A DNA stretch of 62,000 nt from Membranipora membranacea (lineage: Eukaryota > Bryozoa > Gymnolaemata > Cheilostomatida > Membraniporidae): positions 9,768,062 to 9,830,061 of the forward strand of contig OU612074.1 in NCBI GenBank assembly GCA_914767715.1, read 5' to 3'. Shown here piece by piece: positions 26,201-35,523 of this stretch. A program made the position numbers and the translations under genes. Positions within the stretch are counted from its first letter, which is position 1. Every line of letters starts with the position of its first letter. The notes under the pieces are model-generated. The model was not told the origin of the DNA. It saw nothing but the letters and a program-made list of their open reading frames with translations, and searched no databases.

Positions 26201-27452
26201 GGATGAATTCAGGTGGAGAGGAATCAGATCTTTTGTCATGGATATTCTCCAAGGAAATAAGGGCAGAATTCAGGAAGCCTGGAGGTTAGTTTACCATCCA
26301 TAAGTGGACAGTTTTGATATCCAAGTAAAAACTGCAAAAATTAGGATCTGAATCCCTCGCTAAAAATTGAGCAAGGAATCCTATTGGATTTGCTCATGTC
26401 TCTATCGATGGTGAGAGATATGTCAACCAAAGAAATTTGCCGCATCTTTCTTTTTTTATTTTTTAGTTGAGTAGGTAGGTATTCGGTGGAACTTATTTCT
26501 GTGTTTGCTATGAACATAGACTAAGATTTACTAAGTATATCTCGAAAACAAATGTCCATCCTCCTAATCTTAATCACATTGGCCTCTCGGCCTGGCTGAT
26601 CAGAGCCAGTTGCAGTTTAGGTAGCTCGCCGCACACATAGTTAGGAAGTCTGTGATGGCGTCAAACTACTAGGATGTATTCAGTTTGTCTAGTATGAGGA
26701 TTTAGGACACCTTGTGACCCTCTTCCTTTTATGGCCAGTACTGTTAAATCCTCAGATTTGTACAATGACCTCACATTTTTTTCGTCAGTCGTAATAGGAG
26801 TAACAGTGGGTGGAGCTGCGTTCATACTGATAATCGTTGGTATGATTTTGGCTGTGGTCTACAGGAAAAAACATGTGTAAGTTAGAACTTGATTTGTTCC
26901 TTATGTTAATGCCGAAGGATACTTAAAAAGTTGTGTATCAAGGCGCTTGACTTTCTGCAATGAATTACTCACCTCAAAGAGAATTTGTTCTACAAGTTGG
27001 TTTGGTCTGGTCACATGAGTAAAACAAATCCTTCTCTTATACGGCCTTCATTTCATCCCAAAGGGTACCAACTTTTAAATCTGATGGAAGCATGATATGT
27101 GTTACGTTTGCCAATCCCCTCGCCCTTGTGTTATAAAATCAACTGCCGTTATCAGTTATCTTACCTTTGACCATTGACAGACAACTCTTCAAAGAACCAT
27201 TAAATATTGTACAAAGTTTTTGTATTTCAATATTTCAGTTCTAAACCGAAGAAACACAAGGAGTCCAAATTCGATGAATCAGACTTAGAGATGACAGACT
27301 ATGATAATGAAGACGATAACTCGGAGATGACAGACTACATAATGGAGAAACTAGCCAATTACGAGCCATCGATCCCCCGAGTAGATGTCAGCAAAATAAC
27401 TATCAGTCACAACAAAGGGTCTGAAAACTACTCTGACAGTGACGGCTATTAA
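23256..27452 (+). CDS. Gene 4: dual C-type-lectin-like receptor with short stalk and an in-frame TAG
   Basis: Exons: 23256-23328, 23606-23872 (or from 23603, since two in-frame acceptors lie 3 nt apart), 24419-24598, 24820-25086, 25281-25412, 25634-26284, 26789-26876, 27239-27452. It has a signal peptide, lectin-like domain 1 (SLFDGGN, WFWVNAAF, EPS loop, but WKN replacing WND), domain 2 (GTLAKIT, FWIAGKR, SAICIRG), a short Ser/Thr-rich stalk of about 215 codons without the hexapeptide repeat, a transmembrane segment and the longest conserved tail (DLEMTDYDNED to SENYSDSDGY). TAG at 26128-26130 interrupts the stalk exon. The frame then stays open for 51 codons, keeps the conserved membrane-proximal block and splices correctly into the transmembrane exon. 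As written it would encode a secreted protein of about 472 aa; alternatively it is a recent null allele or a sequence error. Confidence 0.8.
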
Positions 27453-27716
27453 ATGATCAATGCTCATTTTTTATATACCAATTGGAATCATATCAAGGTT
27501 AGCTCTTGAATGACCTGAACAGTACAGGACTCAAGAAGAGCTAAGCCGCTTACTGCCTACCAAGGTTTGATTGCCTGACTGTATTCTTATTTTACCCCCT
27601 TCCGTAATCCCTTAAAGGCATCAGTCTGGTTTTATTGTTCCACAATAACTAAAGAAGAGATGACTTGAAAGAAGAGATGGCAAAATGGCAAAAAAATGTA
27701 CTTGCAATTTAAAAAT

Positions 27717-27722
27717 AATAAA
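27717..27722 (+). terminator. Candidate poly(A) signal of gene 4
   Basis: AATAAA lies 265 nt after the gene 4 stop codon. It is a plausible cleavage/polyadenylation signal, but the motif is common in AT-rich DNA. Confidence 0.35.
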
Positions 27723-27855
27723 AAAACGGTTTTGTGTAAACTGATTTAAACCAACAATAAGTTAGCAGTGGTATGTAAAGTAATCGGGGTCATGAGCTGG
27801 TGTGTCACAAGTAAAAGTGGCCTAATCTTCACATCCAGTGAAGTATCAATATGAC

Positions 27856-28005
27856 AACAATCATTTTGACACAGCATCAACCTTAGCTTCATTGTTTAGC
27901 ATTCCACCAGACTAAACGCTGCACTCACAGCGTCAGACTCAACGCGCTAGTTAAAAGGCGGCATGCCCCATGCTCTGGTAAGTTACTCTTTTGTTTTATT
28001 ATGAC
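27856..28005 (+). repeat. Diverged direct repeat, left copy
   Basis: Begins CAATCATTTTGAC and ends GGTAAGTTACTCTTTTGTTT. It matches 36245-36390 in the same orientation, with CTTCATTG, CTAGCA/TTAGCA and GACTAAA as internal landmarks. It could be an old repeat, or a duplicated first exon and promoter of the WAP genes, since GGTAAGT would be a good splice donor. Confidence 0.6.
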
Positions 28006-28265
28006 AGTTCCAGCAGTGATCTTAGCACCAGGCTGGACCGTAGGCCAAGGTAGTCACAAGGTGACATTCGTGTGTGATCCATTGTAAAGGCACAGGTATT
28101 CTCATTGTATCAAATTAAGTGCCTGGCTAGTAAGCAAAATGTGATGTCCACGGCTGAATTCTGGAAGTTATGTTCACATCAAAACACCCACCTAAACAGG
28201 ATGAACACCAGCCATTATCAAGATTATCTTTCAAAAGTCATCCATAACAATTTCCAATAATGCTG

Positions 28266-28741
28266 TGTCGGGAAATTCTATCTTGTCAGGATAGCCAGCA
28301 TGGGCTTGGCTTTAATAAGTCCCGATATCCAACTTGTTCGGATGAACGCGTAAAGCCTAACGGCAACCTGCCAGTCGAAAAGTCTGTCTAAATCAAGGCT
28401 ACCAGCCAGGCATAAAAATGTGTGGTTTATCAACTATACTATGATTTTATTGTGTACTAACTATCTAACTAAAACTAACAGAGTTACAAAGATTTAATGT
28501 ATAAATCAGTAAAAATGATCGGTGTGTTTAGTCTCGTCCGCTAGCAAACATGAAGTGTCGATAAGCAGGCTAGAGTAACACTTGTGGAAACCAATGATTC
28601 ATAGGAAGTTTAAATACAGTCAAGGCATTAATTGTTATGGACAAATGATTATTATAAAAGGCAAGACATATGAATTTGAATGCATGAATAATAGCTTCAG
28701 TATATAATACATATAGCAGTCAAAGACTGAAATTCCCCACA
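28266..28741 (-). repeat. LTR (3' LTR in transcription order)
   Basis: 476 bp, identical by eye to 35048-35523. On the minus strand it starts TGTGGGGAATTTC and ends ATTTCCCGACA. The flank GCTG on its left is the target duplication. Confidence 0.95.
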
Positions 28742-28752
28742 CGCTCCCACCA
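28742..28752 (-). other. Polypurine tract
   Basis: On the minus strand TGGTGGGAGCG directly abuts the LTR start TGTGGGG. This is the expected position of the plus-strand primer. Confidence 0.6.
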
Positions 28753-29175
28753 GATACAAATTAATAATGTTGATCAATTAGAGCAAAATGAATTAATTAT
28801 TTATCTCAAAGTTAAAAAAAGGGGAATTCCAAAAGTCAGCTTCAACGTAAAATATCTGTCACCTCGTCAGTAGATGAGTCGAGAGTAGCGATTGGTCGGC
28901 GAAATTTCTGTGTTGGTAGGAGCTAGTGAGTCGGATATAGGAGTTAGAGCTGCTAGTTTCATCTGCTGGTAGATGACGGCTGGAGGACTGAGATAAGCGT
29001 ATTCTGTGTATATTCAGTGATAGATATGCAATGGTATACAGCATACCTGTGCATAAGTCGGATTAATACAATAATATAGTACTTTTATTTCTTTGACATG
29101 TGTCGATGCTTTAATAAGTGTTAGCTTACAACATGTCTTATCTGGGTTTCCTTTTTTATTAAAAATCACTACAGG

Positions 29176-32100
29176 TTAATAACTATCTATGTATGATAAT
29201 GATGTGTAGCCTAATATATAGTCGGCTAGATGTTGTGGGAGTTTCCTCAACCTCCCAGTTCTTGCAGGACAAGATGGCTGGGTATCTTGTTCGTTGATTT
29301 TGTCATCTTCCCCTATTGGGGCAGGTTGACCTGTGTTAGTTGGTTTCGGTGTAACCTCTATCTTAGAGCCAGAATTAGACTCCATTTGATTGCCTAATTG
29401 AGGGTTGTCCGCTCCTGTATTATCATTAATAGCCTGAGAACTTATTGCCTCACTACTACTTTTCTGAGGTTTGTCAATGGCCCCCTTCATGTTGGGTCTT
29501 CTAATTGGCTCTAGAACAGCGGGAGCTTGACCAGATGCATGCTGGGATATTCTGTATGGCTTGAGCCTGGATTCATGCTGCACTGACACCTGTCCATTCT
29601 TTTCTATTTGGTAAGTATGATTATTCCATGTTTTGGTTATCAGATAAGGCCCACAGAATTTTGGCTGTAGCTTGGTACTCCTGCCCTTTCTTTTTCTCTT
29701 GGACTGAAGTAATACCTGATCCCCTACTTTGTATAATGGTGGTTCTTGGAAATCATTCTGAACAATGTTATGTTGATCTTTACGTAGAGCATCATGTGCA
29801 GCCCTCAATCTATCCTCCATATCCATAACATACTTTTGCACCGGTTTTGGCTTATCTGGTGGTACTGGGTAAACCAGGCTATCAGGTAACCTGAGCTGGC
29901 GACCCAGTAACATGTAGTTTGGTGTCTCTTTTGTAGCTGTGTGTGGAGTAGCCCTGATGGCTCTCATTATTTGTGGTAGTAGCATATCCCAATCATCCTC
30001 ATGGGCACATTGATTGAGCAACAGAGCACGTAAGCTATTACCAAGTGTATGATTCCCTCTTTCACACACTCCATTTCCTGATGGGTGGAATGGTGTTGTA
30101 CGGCGCTTATCTACACGCCATAATTCACACAACTCTTTCATTAGCTCTGATTGAAACTGAGCCCCCTGATCACTGCCTATAGTTTCTGGTAAGCCTAGGT
30201 AGCTAAATACTCTGCTATCTAAGGCATCTGCAACTGTGGGTGCAGTAGCATCTGGTAACGGGATGGCATCTTGCCATCTTGTAAAATGATCAGATAATAC
30301 CAAAATCCATCTATTTCTTCTATTTGTTTCTGAAAGTGGTCCTACTAGGTCAATGGCTATGTGTTGCCAGGGCCTTCCTGCATAGAGCCTTATTCTATTT
30401 CCACTTGACTTTGTTTTGCTTGTTTTTGCAGCTTGACACACTTCACATGACAACACAGCTCGCTTGATGTCAGATGTCATACCTGGCCAGTACCATGACA
30501 ATCTAAGTCGGGCCGTGGTTTTACGTACACCTGAATGTATCATTGAGTGGGTTTCCCATATGACGGCTTCTCTTGCCGATTGAGGACAAGCTACCACCCA
30601 TATCTCTTTGTCGTTGAAGGTAAGCCTTACTTCAAGGATACCATCACTTCTCAATCTCATACATGGTATCAAATCGTTCCATCTTTTCAGTTCGGGGCTC
30701 CCCACGCGGAGCTCGTCTTCATTTAGTATTACTTGGCTTTTTACACATTGATAGACCTTTTCTAGGTCACTTGGTTTTTGTTGTTGTAAACATGCTAGAT
30801 CAGTAGTCTGAGCCACACATACTATTGGTCTTTCAGTGATATCACTTGATAATGGTCGATTGATTTCTGTCATCAATCTGACTTGTGTGGTAGCAGCTAT
30901 GTCACTATGGGACGGGCCGCCATCTCTTTTCTCTATTCGGTTACATTGTTTACAGTTTTCACATTTGATTCTGCTCAGCCCATCAGCATTTCCATGCTTC
31001 GTACCAGGCCTATGTTCTAACTCAAAATCAAACTCAGCCATGCTCTCTAACCATCTTGCGACCTGGTCGGATGGTTCATTTCTTTTGTACAACCAAATCA
31101 ATGATGCATGATCTGTCCTTAGTCGAAACTTGGTACCTATCAAATAGGGTCGAAAATGCTTAATAGCTTTGATCACAGCAAGAAGCTCTTTTCTTGTCAC
31201 ACAGTAATTGACCTCTTGTGGTGACAGGCTTTTAGAATAATAGGCTATAACTCTCTCATGCCCATCCTGCATTTGTGAGAGTACTGCGCCCGTAGCTGTG
31301 TTGCTAGCATCTGTGTCTAAAATGTACTCAAGACCTGGTATTGGATAACCTAGTATTGGTGCTGTGGTGAGCAACAGTTTGAGTAGCTCAAATGCCTCTT
31401 GACATTCAGTATCCCATACAAATGGGATTTTTCCACTCATTAGCCTGTTCAATGGTCTACATACTTTAGCATAATCCTCTACATACTTTCTGTAGTAATT
31501 TATCAAGCCATGAAATGATTTCAAGGCTGTTTTACATTCTGGCACTGGCCAATTCTGAACTTTTTCTACCTTTTCAGGATCTGTGGATACTCCATCCTTG
31601 CTTACAATGTGACCCAGATATTTCACACTATCACTGAGGAGTACACACTTGGATGGTTTGAGTTTCAGATTGGCTTCACGGAATCGCTGAAAGACTTCTT
31701 CTAACCGACTCATGTGATTAGAGAATGTGTCACTGAATATTATTACATCATCAAGATATATGAGTAAAGACTTCCAATGCAAGCCCCGGAGCACTTTTTC
31801 CATAAGGCGTTCAAAACATGCAGGGGCATTCGTTAGCCCGAAAGGAAGAACCTTCCAATTCCACAGACCGCTTCGCGTTATGAATGCTGACTTTTCTTGA
31901 GCATCTTTGTCTAACGGGACCTGCCAATAGGAGGAGCACATATCAAGAGTGCTAAAATATTCACTACCTGCTAATGAATCCAAACTCTCATCGATTCGAG
32001 GTATTGGGTAAACATCCTTTTTTGTAACACTATTTAATTTACGGTAGTCTATACAGAAGCGCCACTCTGGGGCGTCATCTGGTTTCAATGTCTTTTTCCT

Positions 32101-33558
32101 TACTAGGACGACAGGGTGCGACCACGCCCCTTCACCGGGGTAAATCAGTCCTTGCTCAAGTAACTTGTTTACTTGTTTTTCAACTTGTTTTTCCTTTTCT
32201 GGTCCTAGCCTCCTAGGGAGGTGTTTTATTGGTTTAGTGTCCTCTAAAACTGGAATGGAATGTTCAACCAACTTTGTTTGACCAATATCTGAATCACCTT
32301 GACTGAAAACATCCGAGTATTTTGTCAATAAATTCACTATTGCTCCTTTGTGATCAGCTGATTTTATCTCATGAGTTGTTTTCTTACAAAGCTCTTTCAT
32401 GTGGTTTGGCACCATGCTGTCATAATGGTCACTCAGCTTTGAAGGTATACACTCACTTTGTCCTTCAATATTTTCATTTTGACTCAAAACATCTGCCATG
32501 TTTACTGCATTAACTTCTTCTCCCACTGTATTTTGTGGCTTCATGATGTGGCCTGTTTTGGTGTTCATAAGCTGATCATCCTTTGATAGTGATATGAAAT
32601 CAGCAAAAACAGTTCCGGCTCTTAGGATGATTTCATCCTCTAGGATATTGCAGCAGTGTACTAAAATTCTATCCAGCCCATCTGGCTCGCACAGTGTTGA
32701 TGCCACCAAAATATTTTCTGGCATTTTGTGATTCATTTTAGTTCCTGTTATACCACATATGCCACTGGTATTATTACACAACTTTGCTTGAATAGCCATC
32801 TCAGATCTTGCTGGGATTATTGTATCACATATTACTTGGACATTGCTTACAAGCAAATCCCCTAATCTGTCAACACATGACAGATTTTTATTATTGATAT
32901 ACAGCGAAGCTTTCTTGAAGTTTAGCGTACACCCGCTTGCTTTGAAGAATGACATTCCAAGTATGGCATCATGTGTAATTCTACTCACAATAAATTCCTC
33001 AAAAAATTTTTCTCCTCGCACTGAACAATGCAGCTTTATCTTTCCTAGTAGGGGTAGTTTTGACCCATCTGCCATTACTCCGGATTTTTCCAGAGGCTCA
33101 ATTTCAGATTTGAGTGATTCTGGGAGTCTATCATACACATGCCTTGATAGTACAGATTTAGAACACCCAGAATCAAGTAAATACAGTATACTCTTTCCAC
33201 CAGCTTTGCCTGACAGATAATAACATGAATTTGACTCATAATGACACAATTCATTACAGCTGACATCCTCATTGTCATTTCTTCCATCGTTATTTTCACA
33301 GAGTTTTTCCTCAGGTATTATTGATTCTGTTATTCTATCTCTTTCTACTTGGCTGGTGATGCTCCTCTGTCTACAGATTGAGCCAACCTCAACATTTTGA
33401 GACAAACTAGACTGGTCGGATATTTTCCCAAGTTTACTGCTTGGATCAGCCTTCGAAGCCTGATCACATTCACTTTCCGCAGTGTTCAATGGGGTTTGAT
33501 TTCCATGCTCAGCACTAGGCTTTTTGTCACCTTTTTGATGGTTGCCCAACTTAGACAT
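29176..33558 (-). CDS. pol: Gypsy Pol polyprotein
   Basis: Single uninterrupted ORF of 1460 aa from its first ATG. The frame is also open upstream to the gag overlap, as expected if it is expressed by frameshifting. Aspartic protease: LLDSGCS at aa 128-134. Reverse transcriptase: LPFGLTNAP at 571-579 and YLDD at 601-604. RNase H: DTDAS at 748-752, with E791, D816 and D859 as likely metal ligands. Integrase: zinc-binding H1004, H1008, C1038, C1041; catalytic D1070, D1130 and E1166 with the retroviral-type 35-residue spacing; and a C-terminal GPY/F-type module (CGPYLI). All key residues are present, so the enzyme set looks intact. The C-terminus is Ser/Gln/Pro-rich with no chromodomain. Confidence 0.95.
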   Translation of the reverse strand: MSKLGNHQKGDKKPSAEHGNQTPLNTAESECDQASKADPSSKLGKISDQSSLSQNVEVGSICRQRSITSQVERDRITESIIPEEKLCENNDGRNDNEDVSCNELCHYESNSCYYLSGKAGGKSILYLLDSGCSKSVLSRHVYDRLPESLKSEIEPLEKSGVMADGSKLPLLGKIKLHCSVRGEKFFEEFIVSRITHDAILGMSFFKASGCTLNFKKASLYINNKNLSCVDRLGDLLVSNVQVICDTIIPARSEMAIQAKLCNNTSGICGITGTKMNHKMPENILVASTLCEPDGLDRILVHCCNILEDEIILRAGTVFADFISLSKDDQLMNTKTGHIMKPQNTVGEEVNAVNMADVLSQNENIEGQSECIPSKLSDHYDSMVPNHMKELCKKTTHEIKSADHKGAIVNLLTKYSDVFSQGDSDIGQTKLVEHSIPVLEDTKPIKHLPRRLGPEKEKQVEKQVNKLLEQGLIYPGEGAWSHPVVLVRKKTLKPDDAPEWRFCIDYRKLNSVTKKDVYPIPRIDESLDSLAGSEYFSTLDMCSSYWQVPLDKDAQEKSAFITRSGLWNWKVLPFGLTNAPACFERLMEKVLRGLHWKSLLIYLDDVIIFSDTFSNHMSRLEEVFQRFREANLKLKPSKCVLLSDSVKYLGHIVSKDGVSTDPEKVEKVQNWPVPECKTALKSFHGLINYYRKYVEDYAKVCRPLNRLMSGKIPFVWDTECQEAFELLKLLLTTAPILGYPIPGLEYILDTDASNTATGAVLSQMQDGHERVIAYYSKSLSPQEVNYCVTRKELLAVIKAIKHFRPYLIGTKFRLRTDHASLIWLYKRNEPSDQVARWLESMAEFDFELEHRPGTKHGNADGLSRIKCENCKQCNRIEKRDGGPSHSDIAATTQVRLMTEINRPLSSDITERPIVCVAQTTDLACLQQQKPSDLEKVYQCVKSQVILNEDELRVGSPELKRWNDLIPCMRLRSDGILEVRLTFNDKEIWVVACPQSAREAVIWETHSMIHSGVRKTTARLRLSWYWPGMTSDIKRAVLSCEVCQAAKTSKTKSSGNRIRLYAGRPWQHIAIDLVGPLSETNRRNRWILVLSDHFTRWQDAIPLPDATAPTVADALDSRVFSYLGLPETIGSDQGAQFQSELMKELCELWRVDKRRTTPFHPSGNGVCERGNHTLGNSLRALLLNQCAHEDDWDMLLPQIMRAIRATPHTATKETPNYMLLGRQLRLPDSLVYPVPPDKPKPVQKYVMDMEDRLRAAHDALRKDQHNIVQNDFQEPPLYKVGDQVLLQSKRKRKGRSTKLQPKFCGPYLITKTWNNHTYQIEKNGQVSVQHESRLKPYRISQHASGQAPAVLEPIRRPNMKGAIDKPQKSSSEAISSQAINDNTGADNPQLGNQMESNSGSKIEVTPKPTNTGQPAPIGEDDKINEQDTQPSCPARTGRLRKLPQHLADYILGYTSLSYIDSY

Positions 33559-33611
33559 ATTTACACCAGCCTTTTCTTGTGAAAGGTTAGGTTCATCAGT
33601 AGCTGGTGAGT

Positions 33612-34534
33612 TTACTGAGAACCTGTGGTGTTTCCCTGATTTTTATTAGGACATTCCCTAGCCATATGATTTTCTGAGCCACATGTATAGCATGCTCGTT
33701 TTCTCTGCCTAGTATTTTGTACACTGGCGTTTGATCCGGCCAACTTTTCTATAGCCTTTGTATTTCTATCCATTATCTCCATTATTTTGGTCAGGATTTC
33801 TGTTTGTTTAGCTGTTTCACTACTGGTACTCTCAATGATTTTAGCTTTGGGTCTATTTTGATAATCTCTACGTGTTGAGTGCATACCTACAGCATTACAG
33901 TCAAAGTCATCTTCATTTTCAGAGTCAGAATTTTCTGAATAGCTTGTGACATTTATTTGCGGCCTTTGTCTGAGGTTAGAGCCAGCCTGAACATAATCAT
34001 CTGAAGCCCGACATATTTTTGAGTTCTATTGTCATTAGATGTCTCAATAACTGACGATTTTCTATGCACCTACGTACATTTTCTATGGCGATATCTTCTT
34101 GATGAGCAGCGCCCATGTTTGGATATGCAATTCTTACTAATTTTAGAACTTCTACTCCTAGTGAGTGAAACTTTTGACCCTGTTCTTTTCTTACAGTGGA
34201 CAATTTGTCACGTGCTTGTCTCTGTGTCAGACCAAACCTGGCTCTCAGGTTAACAAAAATCGCTTCAATGTTATCTCCTCTAGCACATTCTTGAGCTTGT
34301 TTCTCAAGACATAATCTGATATTTAGATGGGCTGCCTGGGGATTCCAGTTATTGGCTTGGGCCACATCAGTGAATTTTTGAATGAATAATTCAATATCTT
34401 CACTTCCATCATACTTTGGCGGTTTAAAGTGGTCTCTCCCACCATTCATCTGCCTGAACGCATTTTGTACGGCATTTGCTAGACGGTCTGCTTCATCAGC
34501 CGGCTGTTGCCTGGCAGCATTACCTCTGTTTGCC
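33612..34534 (-). CDS. gag: Gypsy Gag (capsid and zinc knuckle), one frameshift
   Basis: Two overlapping minus-strand frames make up Gag. The first (ATG at 34534, MANRGN start; stop at 33997-33999) has a capsid-like helical region with FKPPKYDGSED and many charged residues. The second runs in the +1 frame from around 34010 to the stop at 33612-33614. It carries a CCHC zinc knuckle (C-x2-C-x4-H-x4-C in CYTCGSENHMARECP). The break between them is a one-base indel near 34000, so this copy probably cannot make full Gag. An upstream in-frame ATG at 34572 also exists, but the later start fits better. Confidence 0.85.
33630..33636 (-). promoter_or_regulatory. -1 ribosomal frameshift heptamer before the gag stop
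   Basis: On the minus strand the heptamer reads G GGA AAC in the gag frame. This is the X XXY YYZ slippery pattern, used for example at the simian type D retrovirus gag-pro junction. It lies 15 nt upstream of the gag stop, and the -1 frame is open from here into pol. Frame arithmetic (pol is -1 relative to the zinc-knuckle frame) agrees. I did not establish a downstream pseudoknot. Confidence 0.7.
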
Positions 34535-34567
34535 ATAATTTTTTTTTTGTATGTAGTATTGATAATT

Positions 34568-34860
34568 TGCAACGTTGATATACCTCTTCGTCGTCTACTA
34601 TTTTAGTAGCGCTACGAGAGCTTGTATATTTTTAATAATTTGAAATGTTGATATACCTCTTTGCGGTCTACTATTTTAGTAGCGCTGTTAGAGCTTGTAT
34701 ATTTTTAATAATTTGAAATGTTGATATACCTCTTTGCGGTCTACTATTTTAGTAGCGCTGTTAGAGCTTGTATATTTTTAATAATTTGAAATGTTGATAT
34801 ACCTCTTTGCGGTCTACTATTTTAGTAGCGCTGTCAGAGTTTGTATATTATTAATAGACT
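34568..34860 (-). repeat. 73-bp tandem repeats in the retrotransposon leader
   Basis: Four copies with an exact 73-bp period: the GTTGATATACCTC landmark falls at 34574, 34647, 34720 and 34793. Each copy carries the perfect palindrome CTACTATTTTAGTAG. A degenerate further copy (GGTCTACAGTTTAGTAG) lies at about 34931-34960. The array occupies the untranslated leader between primer site and gag. Confidence 0.92.
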
Positions 34861-35028
34861 AAGAAAAAATATATGTGCCCAAAAATTTCTTGAAATAATT
34901 ATTTTCTCTGGTCTGGTCACTACAGAAGTTCTCTGGTCTACAGTTTAGTAGAGCTGTGAGCGCAATGACATTCTTAGACCAAGAAAAGACTTTTCACTAA
35001 ATTTCCAAATTACCTGCTTTACGCATCC

Positions 35029-35046
35029 ATCCCACTTCTGACACCA
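35029..35046 (-). other. tRNA-Leu-type primer binding site
   Basis: On the minus strand TGGTGTCAGAAGTGGGAT lies one base downstream of the LTR end. It is complementary to the 3' end expected of an animal tRNA-Leu including CCA. This fixes the orientation and the start of minus-strand DNA synthesis. Confidence 0.85.
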
Positions 35047-35047
35047 G

Positions 35048-35523
35048 TGTCGGGAAATTCTATCTTGTCAGGATAGCCAGCATGGGCTTGGCTTTAATAA
35101 GTCCCGATATCCAACTTGTTCGGATGAACGCGTAAAGCCTAACGGCAACCTGCCAGTCGAAAAGTCTGTCTAAATCAAGGCTACCAGCCAGGCATAAAAA
35201 TGTGTGGTTTATCAACTATACTATGATTTTATTGTGTACTAACTATCTAACTAAAACTAACAGAGTTACAAAGATTTAATGTATAAATCAGTAAAAATGA
35301 TCGGTGTGTTTAGTCTCGTCCGCTAGCAAACATGAAGTGTCGATAAGCAGGCTAGAGTAACACTTGTGGAAACCAATGATTCATAGGAAGTTTAAATACA
35401 GTCAAGGCATTAATTGTTATGGACAAATGATTATTATAAAAGGCAAGACATATGAATTTGAATGCATGAATAATAGCTTCAGTATATAATACATATAGCA
35501 GTCAAAGACTGAAATTCCCCACA
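35048..35523 (-). repeat. LTR (5' LTR in transcription order)
   Basis: 476 bp, identical by eye to 28266-28741. It is followed by GCTG, the second copy of the target duplication. Promoter and polyadenylation signals of the element should be inside, but I cannot place them precisely. Confidence 0.95.

Larger units (their letters stand above)
27453..28265. other. 3' flank of gene 4 up to the LTR element
   Basis: It holds the gene 4 3' UTR and a candidate poly(A) signal (27717-27722). At 27856-28005 is a 150-base segment with a diverged direct copy at 36245-36390 on the other side of the retrotransposon. No coding region is seen. Confidence 0.5.

Noticed and set aside
6862-27452. ITAM- or ITIM-like tyrosine motifs in the receptor tails
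   Set aside because: Tyrosines are present (MTDYD, ENYSD), but I found no YxxL/I pairs with ITAM spacing and no clear I/VxYxxL/V motif.
28742-29175. Possible envelope gene 3' of pol
   Set aside because: Only short open frames occur here; no signal peptide, glycoprotein features or membrane helix of adequate length.
34568-34860. Regularly spaced repeats that could suggest a CRISPR array
   Set aside because: The 73-bp units are contiguous without unique spacers and lie in the leader of a eukaryotic retrotransposon.
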